Origin: Acidobacteriota bacterium
GTDB lineage: Bacteria; Acidobacteriota; Blastocatellia; UBA7656
Reading direction: 5' to 3'
Assembly: GCA_040754075.1 (NCBI GenBank)
Contig: JBFMDH010000004.1
Coordinates: 124,001 to 188,000, forward strand
Length of the DNA stretch: 64,000 bases
Of this stretch, positions 55,475 to 63,338 are shown piece by piece. Position 1 is the stretch's first letter. Each line of letters starts with the position of its first letter. Below the pieces are notes generated by a model that was given only the letters and a program-made list of their open reading frames with translations, made no database searches and was not told the DNA's origin. The translations under genes and the position numbers were made by a program.

Positions 55475-55861
55475 TATTTATAAAGACAGCGTAACTGTAG
55501 GGGCAAGTGAGTACACTTACTGTCCAAAGCCCGAATCGGTGACAACCGATGAAATTTATTTTGCGTTAGTGGCGCGCAGTATTTAGTAATCATTGTTTTG
55601 CGGCTGTGCCGCTTTGATGTGCGGAAAGTCTCTGACTTTCCGCGCCGCCTTGCCACTCAACGCTTGCGGCTGTGCCGCCAATTTGGAGCGTAGCCCCGAA
55701 CCGTTGGCAAAGGGTCTCGGCGGGGCAAAGCCCGCGTCGCACAGCAAAGCGGCACAGCCGCCAGCAGCTTGAGCGCCTGTCATTGCACGCCGGTATCGCA
55801 AAATCCGGGCAGGTATGAGACCTGCCTCTACTTTATATTTGATTGGTTTAGAGCCGTAAAA
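55475..55861. repeat. Non-coding repeat cluster downstream of gyrA
   Basis: No credible gene lies in this 387-bp gap. GCGGCTGTGCCGC occurs directly at 55600-55612 and 55666-55678 and inverted at 55749-55761. A perfect 10-bp stem with a 3-nt loop (GCGGAAAGTC-TCT-GACTTTCCGC) is at 55621-55643, and GGCAGGT-ATGAG-ACCTGCC is at 55808-55826. The hairpins could stop gyrA transcription and resemble dispersed REP-like elements. Confidence 0.75.
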
Positions 55862-56761
55862 ATGGATTTGCAGCAAATAGAGATTCAGGAAATAAAAATT
55901 CGCGATTTGTTAAAAAGTAAAAAGACCCTCTTGGTTATCACGCTTCTTCTTACCTTGATCTTTTCATCATCCCTATTTTTAACTTCGTGCAAACGCGGCA
56001 TCGAAGAGTCGTTGAAACGCGCCAATAAAGCCTGGGATGCGGAAGATTATGAAACGGCGGTCGAAGAATATGAACGCTACCTGGCGGCTTATCCCACCGG
56101 TGAACCCGCGCAGGATGCCCGGTTTCAACTCGCCAATATTTATTATTTTCATTTGAAGCGATACGAACAGGCGCGCGCCCACTATGTCGAATTCATCAAT
56201 CAATCGCCTTCGCATCCCAATGTTTTTGCCGCCCGTGAGAGACTTGCGGAAGTGCTCAGTGAGTTGGGGCGCTCCTATGAAGCGATTGCCGAATATGAAA
56301 ATCTCAATCTGCCTGACCCCGATGAGCGTCGCCGCATTCGCCTGCGCATCGCCGATTTGTATTACGACCATAAAAACTACAGTCAGGCACTCACCGAATA
56401 TGAAAAGGTCGTGAGTCGTGCCGATTATGATTTGATGACCGAACAGGCGCTCTTGCGTGAAGCGTCGATTTATCATTTAACCCGCAGTCAACCCAAACTC
56501 GCCTTGCCGGTCTATCAGAGACTCGCTACAGAAAGCGCCGATGAGAAAGTGAAACTGCGCGCCACTTACGGCGTTGCCGATTGTTATGCGGAGCTGTTTG
56601 AAATTGAAAATGCCGTGAAAACCTTGCGTTCGATTGAACTACCCGCCGAACAAGCCTACATCAACAAACGCATCAGTGAACTTGAAGGTCGTAAGCGCGA
56701 AGCCTCGCAGGCGCGTGAAGCGGTTCAAAAAGCCGGACCACAAGGCAGCGGCGAACAGTAA
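55862..56761 (+). CDS. TPR lipoprotein (BamD/YfgM-like)
   Basis: The start at 55862 follows the repeat cluster. The N-terminus has an unusually long cytosolic segment, then a helix (LLVITLLLTLIFSSSLFLTSC) ending in a lipobox. The ~250-residue mature part is TPR repeats: ANKAWDAEDYETAVEEYERYLAAYP, PSHPNVFAARERLAEVLSELGRSYEAIAEYE, LADLYYDHKNYSQALTEYEKVV. BamD-type lipoproteins scaffold outer-membrane protein assembly, but generic TPR lipoproteins are common, so the BamD role is tentative. A heptamer palindrome follows its stop. Confidence 0.75.
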   Translation: MDLQQIEIQEIKIRDLLKSKKTLLVITLLLTLIFSSSLFLTSCKRGIEESLKRANKAWDAEDYETAVEEYERYLAAYPTGEPAQDARFQLANIYYFHLKRYEQARAHYVEFINQSPSHPNVFAARERLAEVLSELGRSYEAIAEYENLNLPDPDERRRIRLRIADLYYDHKNYSQALTEYEKVVSRADYDLMTEQALLREASIYHLTRSQPKLALPVYQRLATESADEKVKLRATYGVADCYAELFEIENAVKTLRSIELPAEQAYINKRISELEGRKREASQAREAVQKAGPQGSGEQ

Positions 56762-56765
56762 GAAG

Positions 56766-56912
56766 AAAAAAGGCAAAAGGCAAAAGTTAAAAGGCAAAAG
56801 TCAAAATACTTTGGACTAAAATTTTCTACGCTTGTTATTACCTCGAAATCTCATTTACGGTTTTCATTTTTGCTTTTTGCCTTTTGCCTTTTAACTTTTG
56901 CCCTCCGCCTCT
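56766..56912. repeat. Inverted AAAAGGC heptamer palindrome between convergent genes
   Basis: The left arm near 56771-56805 has GGCAAAAGGCAAAAG and a TTAAAAGGCAAAAG variant. The right arm near 56870-56907 is the complement with the same TTAA interruption, so the arms have kept pairing despite drift. The right arm codes for the last residues of the MoaD-MoaE fusion. Confidence 0.92.
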
Positions 56913-57595
56913 GGCGGCTCGCCTTCGACCCAGATTTCGCCGTCCTCGAAAAATTCTTTCTTCCAAATCGGCACAATTTTTTTCAAGCGGTCAATCGCAT
57001 AATGACACGCCTCGAAAGCGATGCGGCGATGCGCCGAAGTAACGATAATGACGACGCTCGACTGGCTGATTTCCATTCGCCCCAAACGATGAATGATGCC
57101 GAATCGGTTAATCGCCCATTGCTCGTGAACTTCGCGCCCGATTTGCGCCAGAGTTTTCAAAGCCATCGATTCATAGCCTTCATATTCGAGATAAAGGGTC
57201 GGGCGACCTTTGGTGTTGTTGCGCACCACGCCATCGAAAATCACTACCGCGCCTGAGTCGCCTTCAAGCAGGCGGGCGCGAAAATCCGCAATGTTTATCG
57301 GCGCTCTGGTGATTTCAAAAATATCTGCGTGTTCGTCTTCGCCGCCGCTTACCGGCGGCAAGATGGCGAGTTGGTCGTTATTGGATAGTGATTGATTCAA
57401 TGAAGCGTACTCTTCGTTGACCGCAAACATCAGGCTGCGCTGCATTGCCGCAAGACGTGGAAACTCGGATTTAAGCATCGCAAACGCGCTTTCGACGGTT
57501 GCCGGTTGAATTACGCTGAGTTCGATTTGTTGTTTACCTGCAAACTCACGCGCCTGCCCGAATAATAAAACGGTGATCGTAATGGTATCGCTCAT
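56891..57595 (-). CDS. MoaD-MoaE fusion (molybdopterin synthase)
   Basis: This 234-residue protein has an N-terminal MoaD ubiquitin-like domain (about 1-85: ITVLLFGQAREFAGKQQIEL, ending LPPVSGG at 84-85). A short EDEHADIFEI linker and a MoaE domain follow (GAVVIFDGVVRNNTKGRPTLYLEYEGYESMALKTL, RLGRMEISQSSVVIIVTSAHR, IVPIWKKEFF with the expected active-site Lys). MoaD must end in free Gly-Gly to become a thiocarboxylate that donates sulfur to precursor Z on MoaE, so the fusion must be cleaved after Gly85 or act unconventionally. Mycobacterial MoaX has the same fusion and is cut. The upstream JAMM protease overlaps by ATGA. Confidence 0.9.
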   Translation of the reverse strand: MSDTITITVLLFGQAREFAGKQQIELSVIQPATVESAFAMLKSEFPRLAAMQRSLMFAVNEEYASLNQSLSNNDQLAILPPVSGGEDEHADIFEITRAPINIADFRARLLEGDSGAVVIFDGVVRNNTKGRPTLYLEYEGYESMALKTLAQIGREVHEQWAINRFGIIHRLGRMEISQSSVVIIVTSAHRRIAFEACHYAIDRLKKIVPIWKKEFFEDGEIWVEGEPPEAEGKS

Positions 57596-58008
57596 AAATT
57601 ATTGATGATTGAAATTTCGATTTCGTTAAACACTTCGTCTTCGATTGTAAACGCTCGCAATTCCATCGGGTTTAAAAGTGAAATGATAAAGTAAATCGCA
57701 TCCGGGTAAAAAGCCATCTCGACATCTACGCGCGAAGGGAAAGCCGGGCTGCGCGGATGCGAATGATAGATGCCGAGCATCTCTTCGCCCGCTTCACGAA
57801 TTTGCCGCATGGCTTTGAATAACGCTTCGGGCGCGGCGAAATATCGCGTACAGGGTTTTTCCGCAACATTGGCGAGCGGATAGGTTGAAGCGATTTTATC
57901 GCCCCTGCCGCCAAGCAATCCGCAACACTCATTTGGCGCACATTGTAAAGCGTGGCTTTCGATTTTGCTGCGCGCCATTTCGCTAATGGTGATTTCTTCT
58001 CGGCTCAT
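57592..58008 (-). CDS. JAMM/MPN metallopeptidase coupled to MoaD-MoaE
   Basis: This 138-residue M67-family protein has an upstream Glu27 in NECCGLLGG, then GIYHSHPRSPAFPSRVD, where His82, His84 and Asp95 match the JAMM pattern HxHx10D. Such peptidases cleave after Gly-Gly of ubiquitin-like proteins; the bacterial Mec enzyme acts on the MoaD-like CysO. Its stop codon overlaps the start of the MoaD-MoaE fusion (ATGA), so both proteins are made together. The likely job is releasing MoaD with a free Gly-Gly end. This is an inference from family and context. Confidence 0.9.
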   Translation of the reverse strand: MSREEITISEMARSKIESHALQCAPNECCGLLGGRGDKIASTYPLANVAEKPCTRYFAAPEALFKAMRQIREAGEEMLGIYHSHPRSPAFPSRVDVEMAFYPDAIYFIISLLNPMELRAFTIEDEVFNEIEISIINNL

Positions 58009-58211
58009 GGATTAACCCAATAAAAAAATTCTTCCTGACATTAATGATTAAATTTTCCCCGGCGTTTGAGAATCATCAGGGCAATGCATATTATAGTGCG
58101 GCTTGTGAAAGAGGGGAAAATACAAAGCGATTGATGCGGGAGTTTAATTGCTGAAAAATCGTAGACGTTAATAAACCATCTGAAAACCCTATGCTTTGGA
58201 GAAAATTTTTG

Positions 58212-59945
58212 ATGAATAACAGAATGATTGAAGTTATGAATAACAAAATTTTGCTTTCAATCATTCTGTTATTCACTCTCGCGCATCCATTTTTTGCTGC
58301 GCCAAAAAATATTAAATTAAAACCGACGCCGCAGAAATCCCGCGCGTTTTACAACGCTGATGACTCACAAATTCCCGCAACGATTCGCCAAGGGCTGGCA
58401 ATGCCCAAATCTAATGCCCAATCAAACAACGGCAACTGGCGCGTAGAAGACGATGCCTTCGTCCGTGAATCGCCAACCAAACTCCGGCTTTCATTCAAAG
58501 AAGGTTTGCCCATCGGGAATCTCAAAACCATCGCCATCACCACGGACGGCGCGGTGTGGGCTGGCGGCAATGAAGGACTGGTGCGTTATCAGAAAGCTCT
58601 GCATCCGTGGGATAGGTGGCAATATTTTGCCGGCAAACGCTACTTGCCATCCGACGAAGTCATCGCCTTGGTTGCCGGTGAAGCTGGCTCCATCTGGGCG
58701 CGAACTTCTGCGGGCATCAGCCATATCGAAATGCGCCCGATGACGCTCGCTCAAAAAGCCGCGTACTTTGAAGAACGCATCGAAAAACGTCACAAACGAC
58801 ATGGATTGGTGGCGGATTCTCAATTTCTTGAATCCGGCAACACGGCTACTTCGCATCAATACCCGAATGATAATGATGGATTATGGACGGCGATTTATGC
58901 GGCGGCTGAATGTTTCCGTTATGCGGTGACCACAGACCGTGAAGCCTTGTCATCGGCTAAACAATCGCTTGAAGCCATGCTCAGGCTGGAATCGATCACC
59001 GGGCGTTCGGGTTATCCTGCACGTTCGTTTCGCCACAAAGATGAGCCGCGTCACAAAGACGGTTTCTGGTATTTCACGCCGGATAAAGAATGGGAATGGA
59101 AAAGTGATACCAGTTCGGATGAACTGGTCGGGCATTTTTTCGCTTATGCCATCGCTTATGATTTGTTGCCGGACGTTGAACTTAAAAAGAAAATTCAAGG
59201 CATCGTTCAGCGCATCACCGATCACATCATCGAGAACCAATATTACTTGATTGATGTCACCGGCAAGCCGACGCGCTGGGGGCGCTGGAGTCCAGAATAT
59301 TTTGCTGACCCCGACGGGCATGAAGACAGCCCATTGAATGCGCTGGAACTCTTATCGTTTTGCAAGGTGGCGCATCACATCACCGGCGAAGCGCGGTTTG
59401 GGCGTGAGTATCGCAAGTTGATTGATGAACTCGGCTATCACCGGATTGTCACCGAATACCTGGAACGTGTGAAGGAGTTGAATTATTCGGATGAAGAGTT
59501 GGCGATGCTGTCGTTTTATCCGTTGATGCAATACGAAAAAGATGCGAGGTTATTGAAATTCTATCGCGAAGGCATGGCAGATTGGTGGGTGAACATCAAA
59601 CGCGAAGCGAACCCATTGTGGACTTTCATTTATGCGGCGAGTCATCCGCAAAAAAATTCGCCGCTTGCCGACGCCGCGCGCACGCTTTATCGCATTCCGA
59701 TGGATTTGACGAAATGGAGTGTCAGGAATATGCATCGTCGCGATGTGACGTTTGCCAAAGAACTCGACCGCCATAATGAACAAGAGATTCTGCAACTCTT
59801 AGCGCCCGATGAACGGCGGGTGATGCGTTGGAACAGCAATCCGTTTCAGCCCGACAGCAAAACCGATGGACGCGGCGAAGATGATGGCGCATTCTTTTTG
59901 CTGCCGTACTGGATGGGGCGTTATCATAAACTTATCGTTGAGTAG
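58212..59945 (+). CDS. Secreted protein: propeller-repeat segment plus alpha/alpha toroid-like domain
   Basis: The start is the ATG at 58212 or 58236; both give the signal peptide ILLSIILLFTLAHPFFAAP. Residues about 95-165 contain one or two sensor-propeller-type repeats (GNLKTIAITTDGAVWAGGNEGLVRY, SDEVIALVAGEAGSIWARTSAGI). From about 200, mainly helical sequence (NDGLWTAIYAAAECFRYAVTTDREAL, DELVGHFFAYAIAYDLLPD, SPLNALELLSFCKVAHHITG) suggests an (alpha/alpha) barrel such as those of glycan-active enzymes. I recognise no exact family. A 19-bp inverted repeat spans the start and signal region and may hide the ribosome binding site. Confidence 0.6.
   Translation: MNNRMIEVMNNKILLSIILLFTLAHPFFAAPKNIKLKPTPQKSRAFYNADDSQIPATIRQGLAMPKSNAQSNNGNWRVEDDAFVRESPTKLRLSFKEGLPIGNLKTIAITTDGAVWAGGNEGLVRYQKALHPWDRWQYFAGKRYLPSDEVIALVAGEAGSIWARTSAGISHIEMRPMTLAQKAAYFEERIEKRHKRHGLVADSQFLESGNTATSHQYPNDNDGLWTAIYAAAECFRYAVTTDREALSSAKQSLEAMLRLESITGRSGYPARSFRHKDEPRHKDGFWYFTPDKEWEWKSDTSSDELVGHFFAYAIAYDLLPDVELKKKIQGIVQRITDHIIENQYYLIDVTGKPTRWGRWSPEYFADPDGHEDSPLNALELLSFCKVAHHITGEARFGREYRKLIDELGYHRIVTEYLERVKELNYSDEELAMLSFYPLMQYEKDARLLKFYREGMADWWVNIKREANPLWTFIYAASHPQKNSPLADAARTLYRIPMDLTKWSVRNMHRRDVTFAKELDRHNEQEILQLLAPDERRVMRWNSNPFQPDSKTDGRGEDDGAFFLLPYWMGRYHKLIVE
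58214..58274. repeat. Perfect 19-bp inverted repeat in the signal-peptide region
   Basis: GAATAACAGAATGATTGAA (58214-58232) and its exact complement (58256-58274) flank a 23-nt loop. The repeat starts inside the first ATG region of the next gene and also contains a repeated ATGAATAACA word (58212 and 58236). Confidence 0.92.
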
Positions 59946-60086
59946 TTAAAAAAGTTCACGGTTTGGAATCGTTGGAAAACGATAGACGTTGAGTAAGCGG
60001 TCTCTGACCGCGCAAACTTTGTCAGTACCGCCTAGGTTAGCGGCGGGTTTAATTCCAGACCAACCAAAACTCGGAGAGAAGAACCA

Positions 60087-60722
60087 ATGAAGAAATTATC
60101 CGCGATATTGATATTCGTAGTTCTGCTTTCAGGCTTTGCAATGGGAGAATCTCCCAAATCAATGTCTGACCCGAAGATGACCAAGGAAGAACGCGCGTAT
60201 GTCATCAAGGCTTTGCTTGATGCAGACCAGGAGACCCTTGCTGCGATTGAAAAATTGACCGACGCGCAATGGAATTTCCGACCTGCGCCATTCAAATGGA
60301 CGGTTGGTGAAACCGCCGAACACATCGCGCTTGCCGAAGGCTTATTATTCGCTCAGGTTGAACGCGCCCTTGCCGCGCCGGAAAATGCCGATTGGGAAAC
60401 TAAAACGGCAAATAAAATGCAAATCATTGAAGGACCGCTTGCCAAACGTCAGGGCAGAGCGCAAGCGCCGGAACCGATTCAACCGATGAAGCGCAATATG
60501 TCGCGCCCGGAGATAATGAAACTCTTGAAAGAGAATCGCGCCAAGAGTTTGAAATTTGCGCGGGAAACCGACGCCAATATGAAGTCGCACACGCTTGATC
60601 ATCCGTTCCCGATTTTCGGAACCCTGAATGCCTATCAATGGTTGTTGTATATCCCTATGCACAGCCTGCGTCATAACAAACAGATTGTCGAAATCAAAGC
60701 CAATCCCAATTTCCCGAAGTAA
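60087..60722 (+). CDS. Secreted DinB-family protein
   Basis: A signal peptide (MKKLSAILIFVVLLSGFAMG) precedes a four-helix DinB-like domain. Metal-ligand-type His residues lie in TVGETAEHIALAEGLL (near 73) and in YIPMHSLRHNKQI near the C-terminus. DinB-like proteins are putative metal-dependent thiol-S-transferases or hydrolases; the substrate is unknown. GGAGAGAAG precedes the start. Confidence 0.85.
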   Translation: MKKLSAILIFVVLLSGFAMGESPKSMSDPKMTKEERAYVIKALLDADQETLAAIEKLTDAQWNFRPAPFKWTVGETAEHIALAEGLLFAQVERALAAPENADWETKTANKMQIIEGPLAKRQGRAQAPEPIQPMKRNMSRPEIMKLLKENRAKSLKFARETDANMKSHTLDHPFPIFGTLNAYQWLLYIPMHSLRHNKQIVEIKANPNFPK

Positions 60723-60786
60723 CAAATATTACGTTGATAACATAAGTGCCAAAGTGTACACTTTGAGTTGTAAATAGTGAACCATC

Positions 60787-61056
60787 GTGGAATTGAAACA
60801 AAGGATGAATATTTCAACCAAAGAAGCAAGAGAGCAACTCTCTGACTTAATCAGTCGGGCTGCTTTTGCTAAAGAACGTATCATCTTAACGCGACACGGC
60901 AAGGCTGTGGCAGCTGTTGTGCCCATTGAAGATTATGATCTTCTCGAACAAATAGAGGATCGTATTGACCTTGAAGAGGCTCGTGCCGTGTTAGCCGAGA
61001 CAAAGAAAAAAGGCACAATTCCATGGGAAAAACTAAAAGCGGAACTAGACCTCTAA
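60787..61056 (+). CDS. Phd/YefM-type antitoxin
   Basis: This 89-residue protein (GTG at 60787; ATG at 60805 is an equally possible start) has MNISTKEAREQLSDLISRAAF, a Phd/YefM N-terminal DNA-binding fold, and RIILTRHGKAVAAVVPIEDYDLLEQIED. The C-terminal helix (EARAVLAETKKKGTIPWEKLKAELDL) would wrap the toxin. It overlaps the RelE-type toxin gene by 34 bp. Autorepression of the operon is typical. Confidence 0.87.
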   Translation: MELKQRMNISTKEAREQLSDLISRAAFAKERIILTRHGKAVAAVVPIEDYDLLEQIEDRIDLEEARAVLAETKKKGTIPWEKLKAELDL

Positions 61057-61322
61057 CCAATCAGGTTTACAAAATTGAATTTTCGCGCAAAGCCGAACGA
61101 GATTTCAAAAACCTGGAAAAATCTGTTCAAACCAGACTCAAACCGAAAATAGATTCGCTGGCTAAAAATCCTCGCCCTTCTGGTGTTAAAAAATTGGAGG
61201 GTGAAGAAGACCTCTACCGTGTCCGTGTCGGTGACTACCGAATTATTTATCAAATCCAAGATGACAAATTAATCGTTCTGGTTGTTAAAATTGGTGATCG
61301 GAAAGAGATTTACAAAAAATGA
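61023..61322 (+). CDS. RelE/ParE-family toxin
   Basis: This 99-residue protein contains YKIEFSRKAERDFKNLEKSVQTRLKPKID, GVKKLEGEEDLYRVRVGDYRIIYQIQDDKLIVLVVKIGDRKEIY, the RelE fold with the Arg-rich YRVRVGDYRIIY strand. RelE toxins cleave mRNA at the ribosome. The start overlaps the antitoxin by 34 bp, and the first ~13 residues (GKTKSGTRPLTNQ) may be dispensable if a later start is used. The next gene starts 17 bp downstream. Confidence 0.87.
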   Translation: MGKTKSGTRPLTNQVYKIEFSRKAERDFKNLEKSVQTRLKPKIDSLAKNPRPSGVKKLEGEEDLYRVRVGDYRIIYQIQDDKLIVLVVKIGDRKEIYKK

Positions 61323-61338
61323 TGAACAGGAATTAAAA

Positions 61339-62106
61339 ATGAAAATAGCGACCTGGAATGTGAATTCGATAGCGGCGCGATTGCCGGTTGTCTTGCAGTG
61401 GATTGAATCCGCTGCGCCGGATGTTTTATGCCTACAGGAAATCAAATGCCTCGATGAAAAATTTCCGCGTGAAGAGTTTATGATGCGCGGCTACACGGTT
61501 GAAACCCACGGGCAGAAAACCTACAACGGCGTAGCGATTTTATCGAAGACCGAAAGCGAAGATGTGCGGCGCGGTTTTCCGCAAGATGATGACACGGCAC
61601 AGGCGCGGATGATTGCCGCCATCGTTTCGGGCATTCGCATCATTAACGTTTATGTGCCGAACGGGCAGGCTATCGGCACGGACAAATACGGTTATAAACT
61701 TGACTGGTTGAAACGCCTCAGAAGATTTCTGGATACGACCTGCGATAAAAATTCACCGGTGTTGATGTGCGGCGATTTCAATGTCGCGCCCGAAGACATA
61801 GATGTTCACGACCCGAAGGCTTGGGAAGGGCAGGTGTTGGTGAGTCCGCAGGAACGCGAGGCGCTCAAGGAAGTGACGGACTGGGGCTTCATTGACATCT
61901 TTCGTAGCTTCAATCAGGAAGTGCAGGAATATTCGTGGTGGGATTATCGGGCGATGGCTTTTCGCCGCAATATGGGGCTGCGCATTGACCACATCTGGGT
62001 GACTGAACCGCTCGCAGCGCGATGCAAAGAGGTCTTCATTGATAAAGAGCCGCGCAAATGGGAACGCCCATCCGATCACACTCCGGTTGTGGTTATTGTT
62101 GAATGA
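61339..62106 (+). CDS. xth: Exodeoxyribonuclease III
   Basis: This ~255-residue protein begins MKIATWNVNSIAARLPVVLQW and contains PDVLCLQEIKCLDEKFP (metal Glu), HGQKTYNGVAILSK, NVYVPNGQ, MCGDFNVAPEDIDVHDP, YSWWDYRAMAFRRNMGLRIDHIWVT and RPSDHTPVVV. All catalytic motifs of the ExoIII/APE1 family are present. It is a repair enzyme for abasic sites and 3' damage. The ATG at 61339 is the obvious start (GGA upstream). It is close behind the toxin gene. Confidence 0.95.
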   Translation: MKIATWNVNSIAARLPVVLQWIESAAPDVLCLQEIKCLDEKFPREEFMMRGYTVETHGQKTYNGVAILSKTESEDVRRGFPQDDDTAQARMIAAIVSGIRIINVYVPNGQAIGTDKYGYKLDWLKRLRRFLDTTCDKNSPVLMCGDFNVAPEDIDVHDPKAWEGQVLVSPQEREALKEVTDWGFIDIFRSFNQEVQEYSWWDYRAMAFRRNMGLRIDHIWVTEPLAARCKEVFIDKEPRKWERPSDHTPVVVIVE

Positions 62107-62190
62107 ACCGGCAATAACAGTAACCGGTCAGTCGCTCAAAAGTGACCGCAGCCGTCGATTCACAAATTATTTTTGTGTGACGGTGTTATT

Positions 62191-62298
62191 GGTGATGTTT
62201 GTGAGAAATATTATTGGCAATGAGAAGAAATGAATTTGAGAAGATCACCTTAAATCCTAATCTTCTCATTATCAAAAATGGTTCTCACAAACATCACC
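62191..62298. repeat. Large inverted repeat downstream of xth
   Basis: The arms 62191-62227 and 62262-62298 match over 37 bp with about eight differences. The outermost 17 bp (GGTGATGTTTGTGAGAA) match perfectly. The loop is 34 nt. It lies between convergent genes, and smaller hairpins (CACAAA/TTTGTG near 62160-62180) precede it. Confidence 0.88.
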
Positions 62299-62321
62299 CA
62301 CGACACAAAATTCCTCAACAC

Positions 62322-62894
62322 TTACCAGTGATAGCTCACCGAGACCGAACCCCGCAAAACGCTGAAAGGCGCTTCGACTGAGCGCAAGCGGCTGCTGTCA
62401 GGGTAGCCGACGAAGACTCTGAATTCCGGGCGAATGGAGATATGTTTGTTCAGAAAAACTCTCAGTCCCGCGCCGAAATTGAATGCTCCGCCGCTTGAAC
62501 TGACTTCGGGTGTAAACGGGTCTTCGGGGAACCGCGACCGATTTTGATGATTGACGAACCCTGCGCCGCCAATCACATAAGGCTGAACCTGTTTGGTGGA
62601 AAAGTGATAAAGCAGATTTGCCGAAACAAAGGTGCCGGTTCCTTTAAAGACCACGCCGCTTCCGAAATTGCGTTCATGTCTGATGGTATTGATTGCGCCT
62701 TCGATTTGTAGTTTGGGTGTGATGCGGTAGCCAACGCCGCCGCCGAAATCAAGCCCGCTGCCAATGCCGCCTTCATCATCATAAGCTTTGCCGCCGCCGA
62801 TGCTGCCGAATACTTCGCCTTTTGGCGTGTAATCCTGCGCCAAAACCGTAGATGAAAAAGTGAGGAAAATGAAAAATAAAATGACTCGATACAT
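62322..62894 (-). CDS. Small outer-membrane beta-barrel protein
   Basis: This 190-residue protein has a signal peptide (MYRVILFFIFLTFSSTVLAQ). Amphipathic beta strands follow with Gly-rich turns (VFGSIGGGKAYDDEGGIGSG, LDFGGGVGYRITPKLQIEGA, FNFGAGLRVFLNKHISIRPEFRVFVGY), and it ends SVSVSYHW with a C-terminal aromatic residue. This fits an eight-stranded OmpA/OmpW-like barrel. Role unknown. Confidence 0.82.
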   Translation of the reverse strand: MYRVILFFIFLTFSSTVLAQDYTPKGEVFGSIGGGKAYDDEGGIGSGLDFGGGVGYRITPKLQIEGAINTIRHERNFGSGVVFKGTGTFVSANLLYHFSTKQVQPYVIGGAGFVNHQNRSRFPEDPFTPEVSSSGGAFNFGAGLRVFLNKHISIRPEFRVFVGYPDSSRLRSVEAPFSVLRGSVSVSYHW

Positions 62895-63145
62895 AAACCT
62901 TTACTCCTAAAATGTTTTACAAATCGCTGGGGCAAATGAAATTTGATTTTGAGTAGAGCAATGACCGTGCCGCGCCCTCGTTGATTCGTTAAAAGTTGTT
63001 TATCTGTTGGCGATTCGGTTGTTAGCAGGAAAGTCTTAACGAACGGTAAGCAAAGCGCAGATTCCACTGTGCAATTGAACCGTGACAGGTGAAAGAAAAT
63101 TCGGACACCGCAAAGGTATCGCGGTAAACTTCCTTCAAAAATAAA

Positions 63146-63169
63146 ACGGGGCTTATTAATAAGCCCCGT
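63146..63169 (-). terminator. Terminator of tRNA-Ser
   Basis: ACGGGGCTTATT and AATAAGCCCCGT form a perfect 12-bp stem. Read on the minus strand it is followed by TTTATTTTTG. It begins 6 bp after the 3' end of the tRNA. Confidence 0.9.
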
Positions 63170-63175
63170 AAAAAC

Positions 63176-63269
<94 letters not shown>

Positions 63270-63338
63270 AAAAAATGAAGCCTCAGTATAGCCTACCGAT
63301 TTCTATCCTTCAAGCTGAGGTTGGTTTGTTTGTAATCT

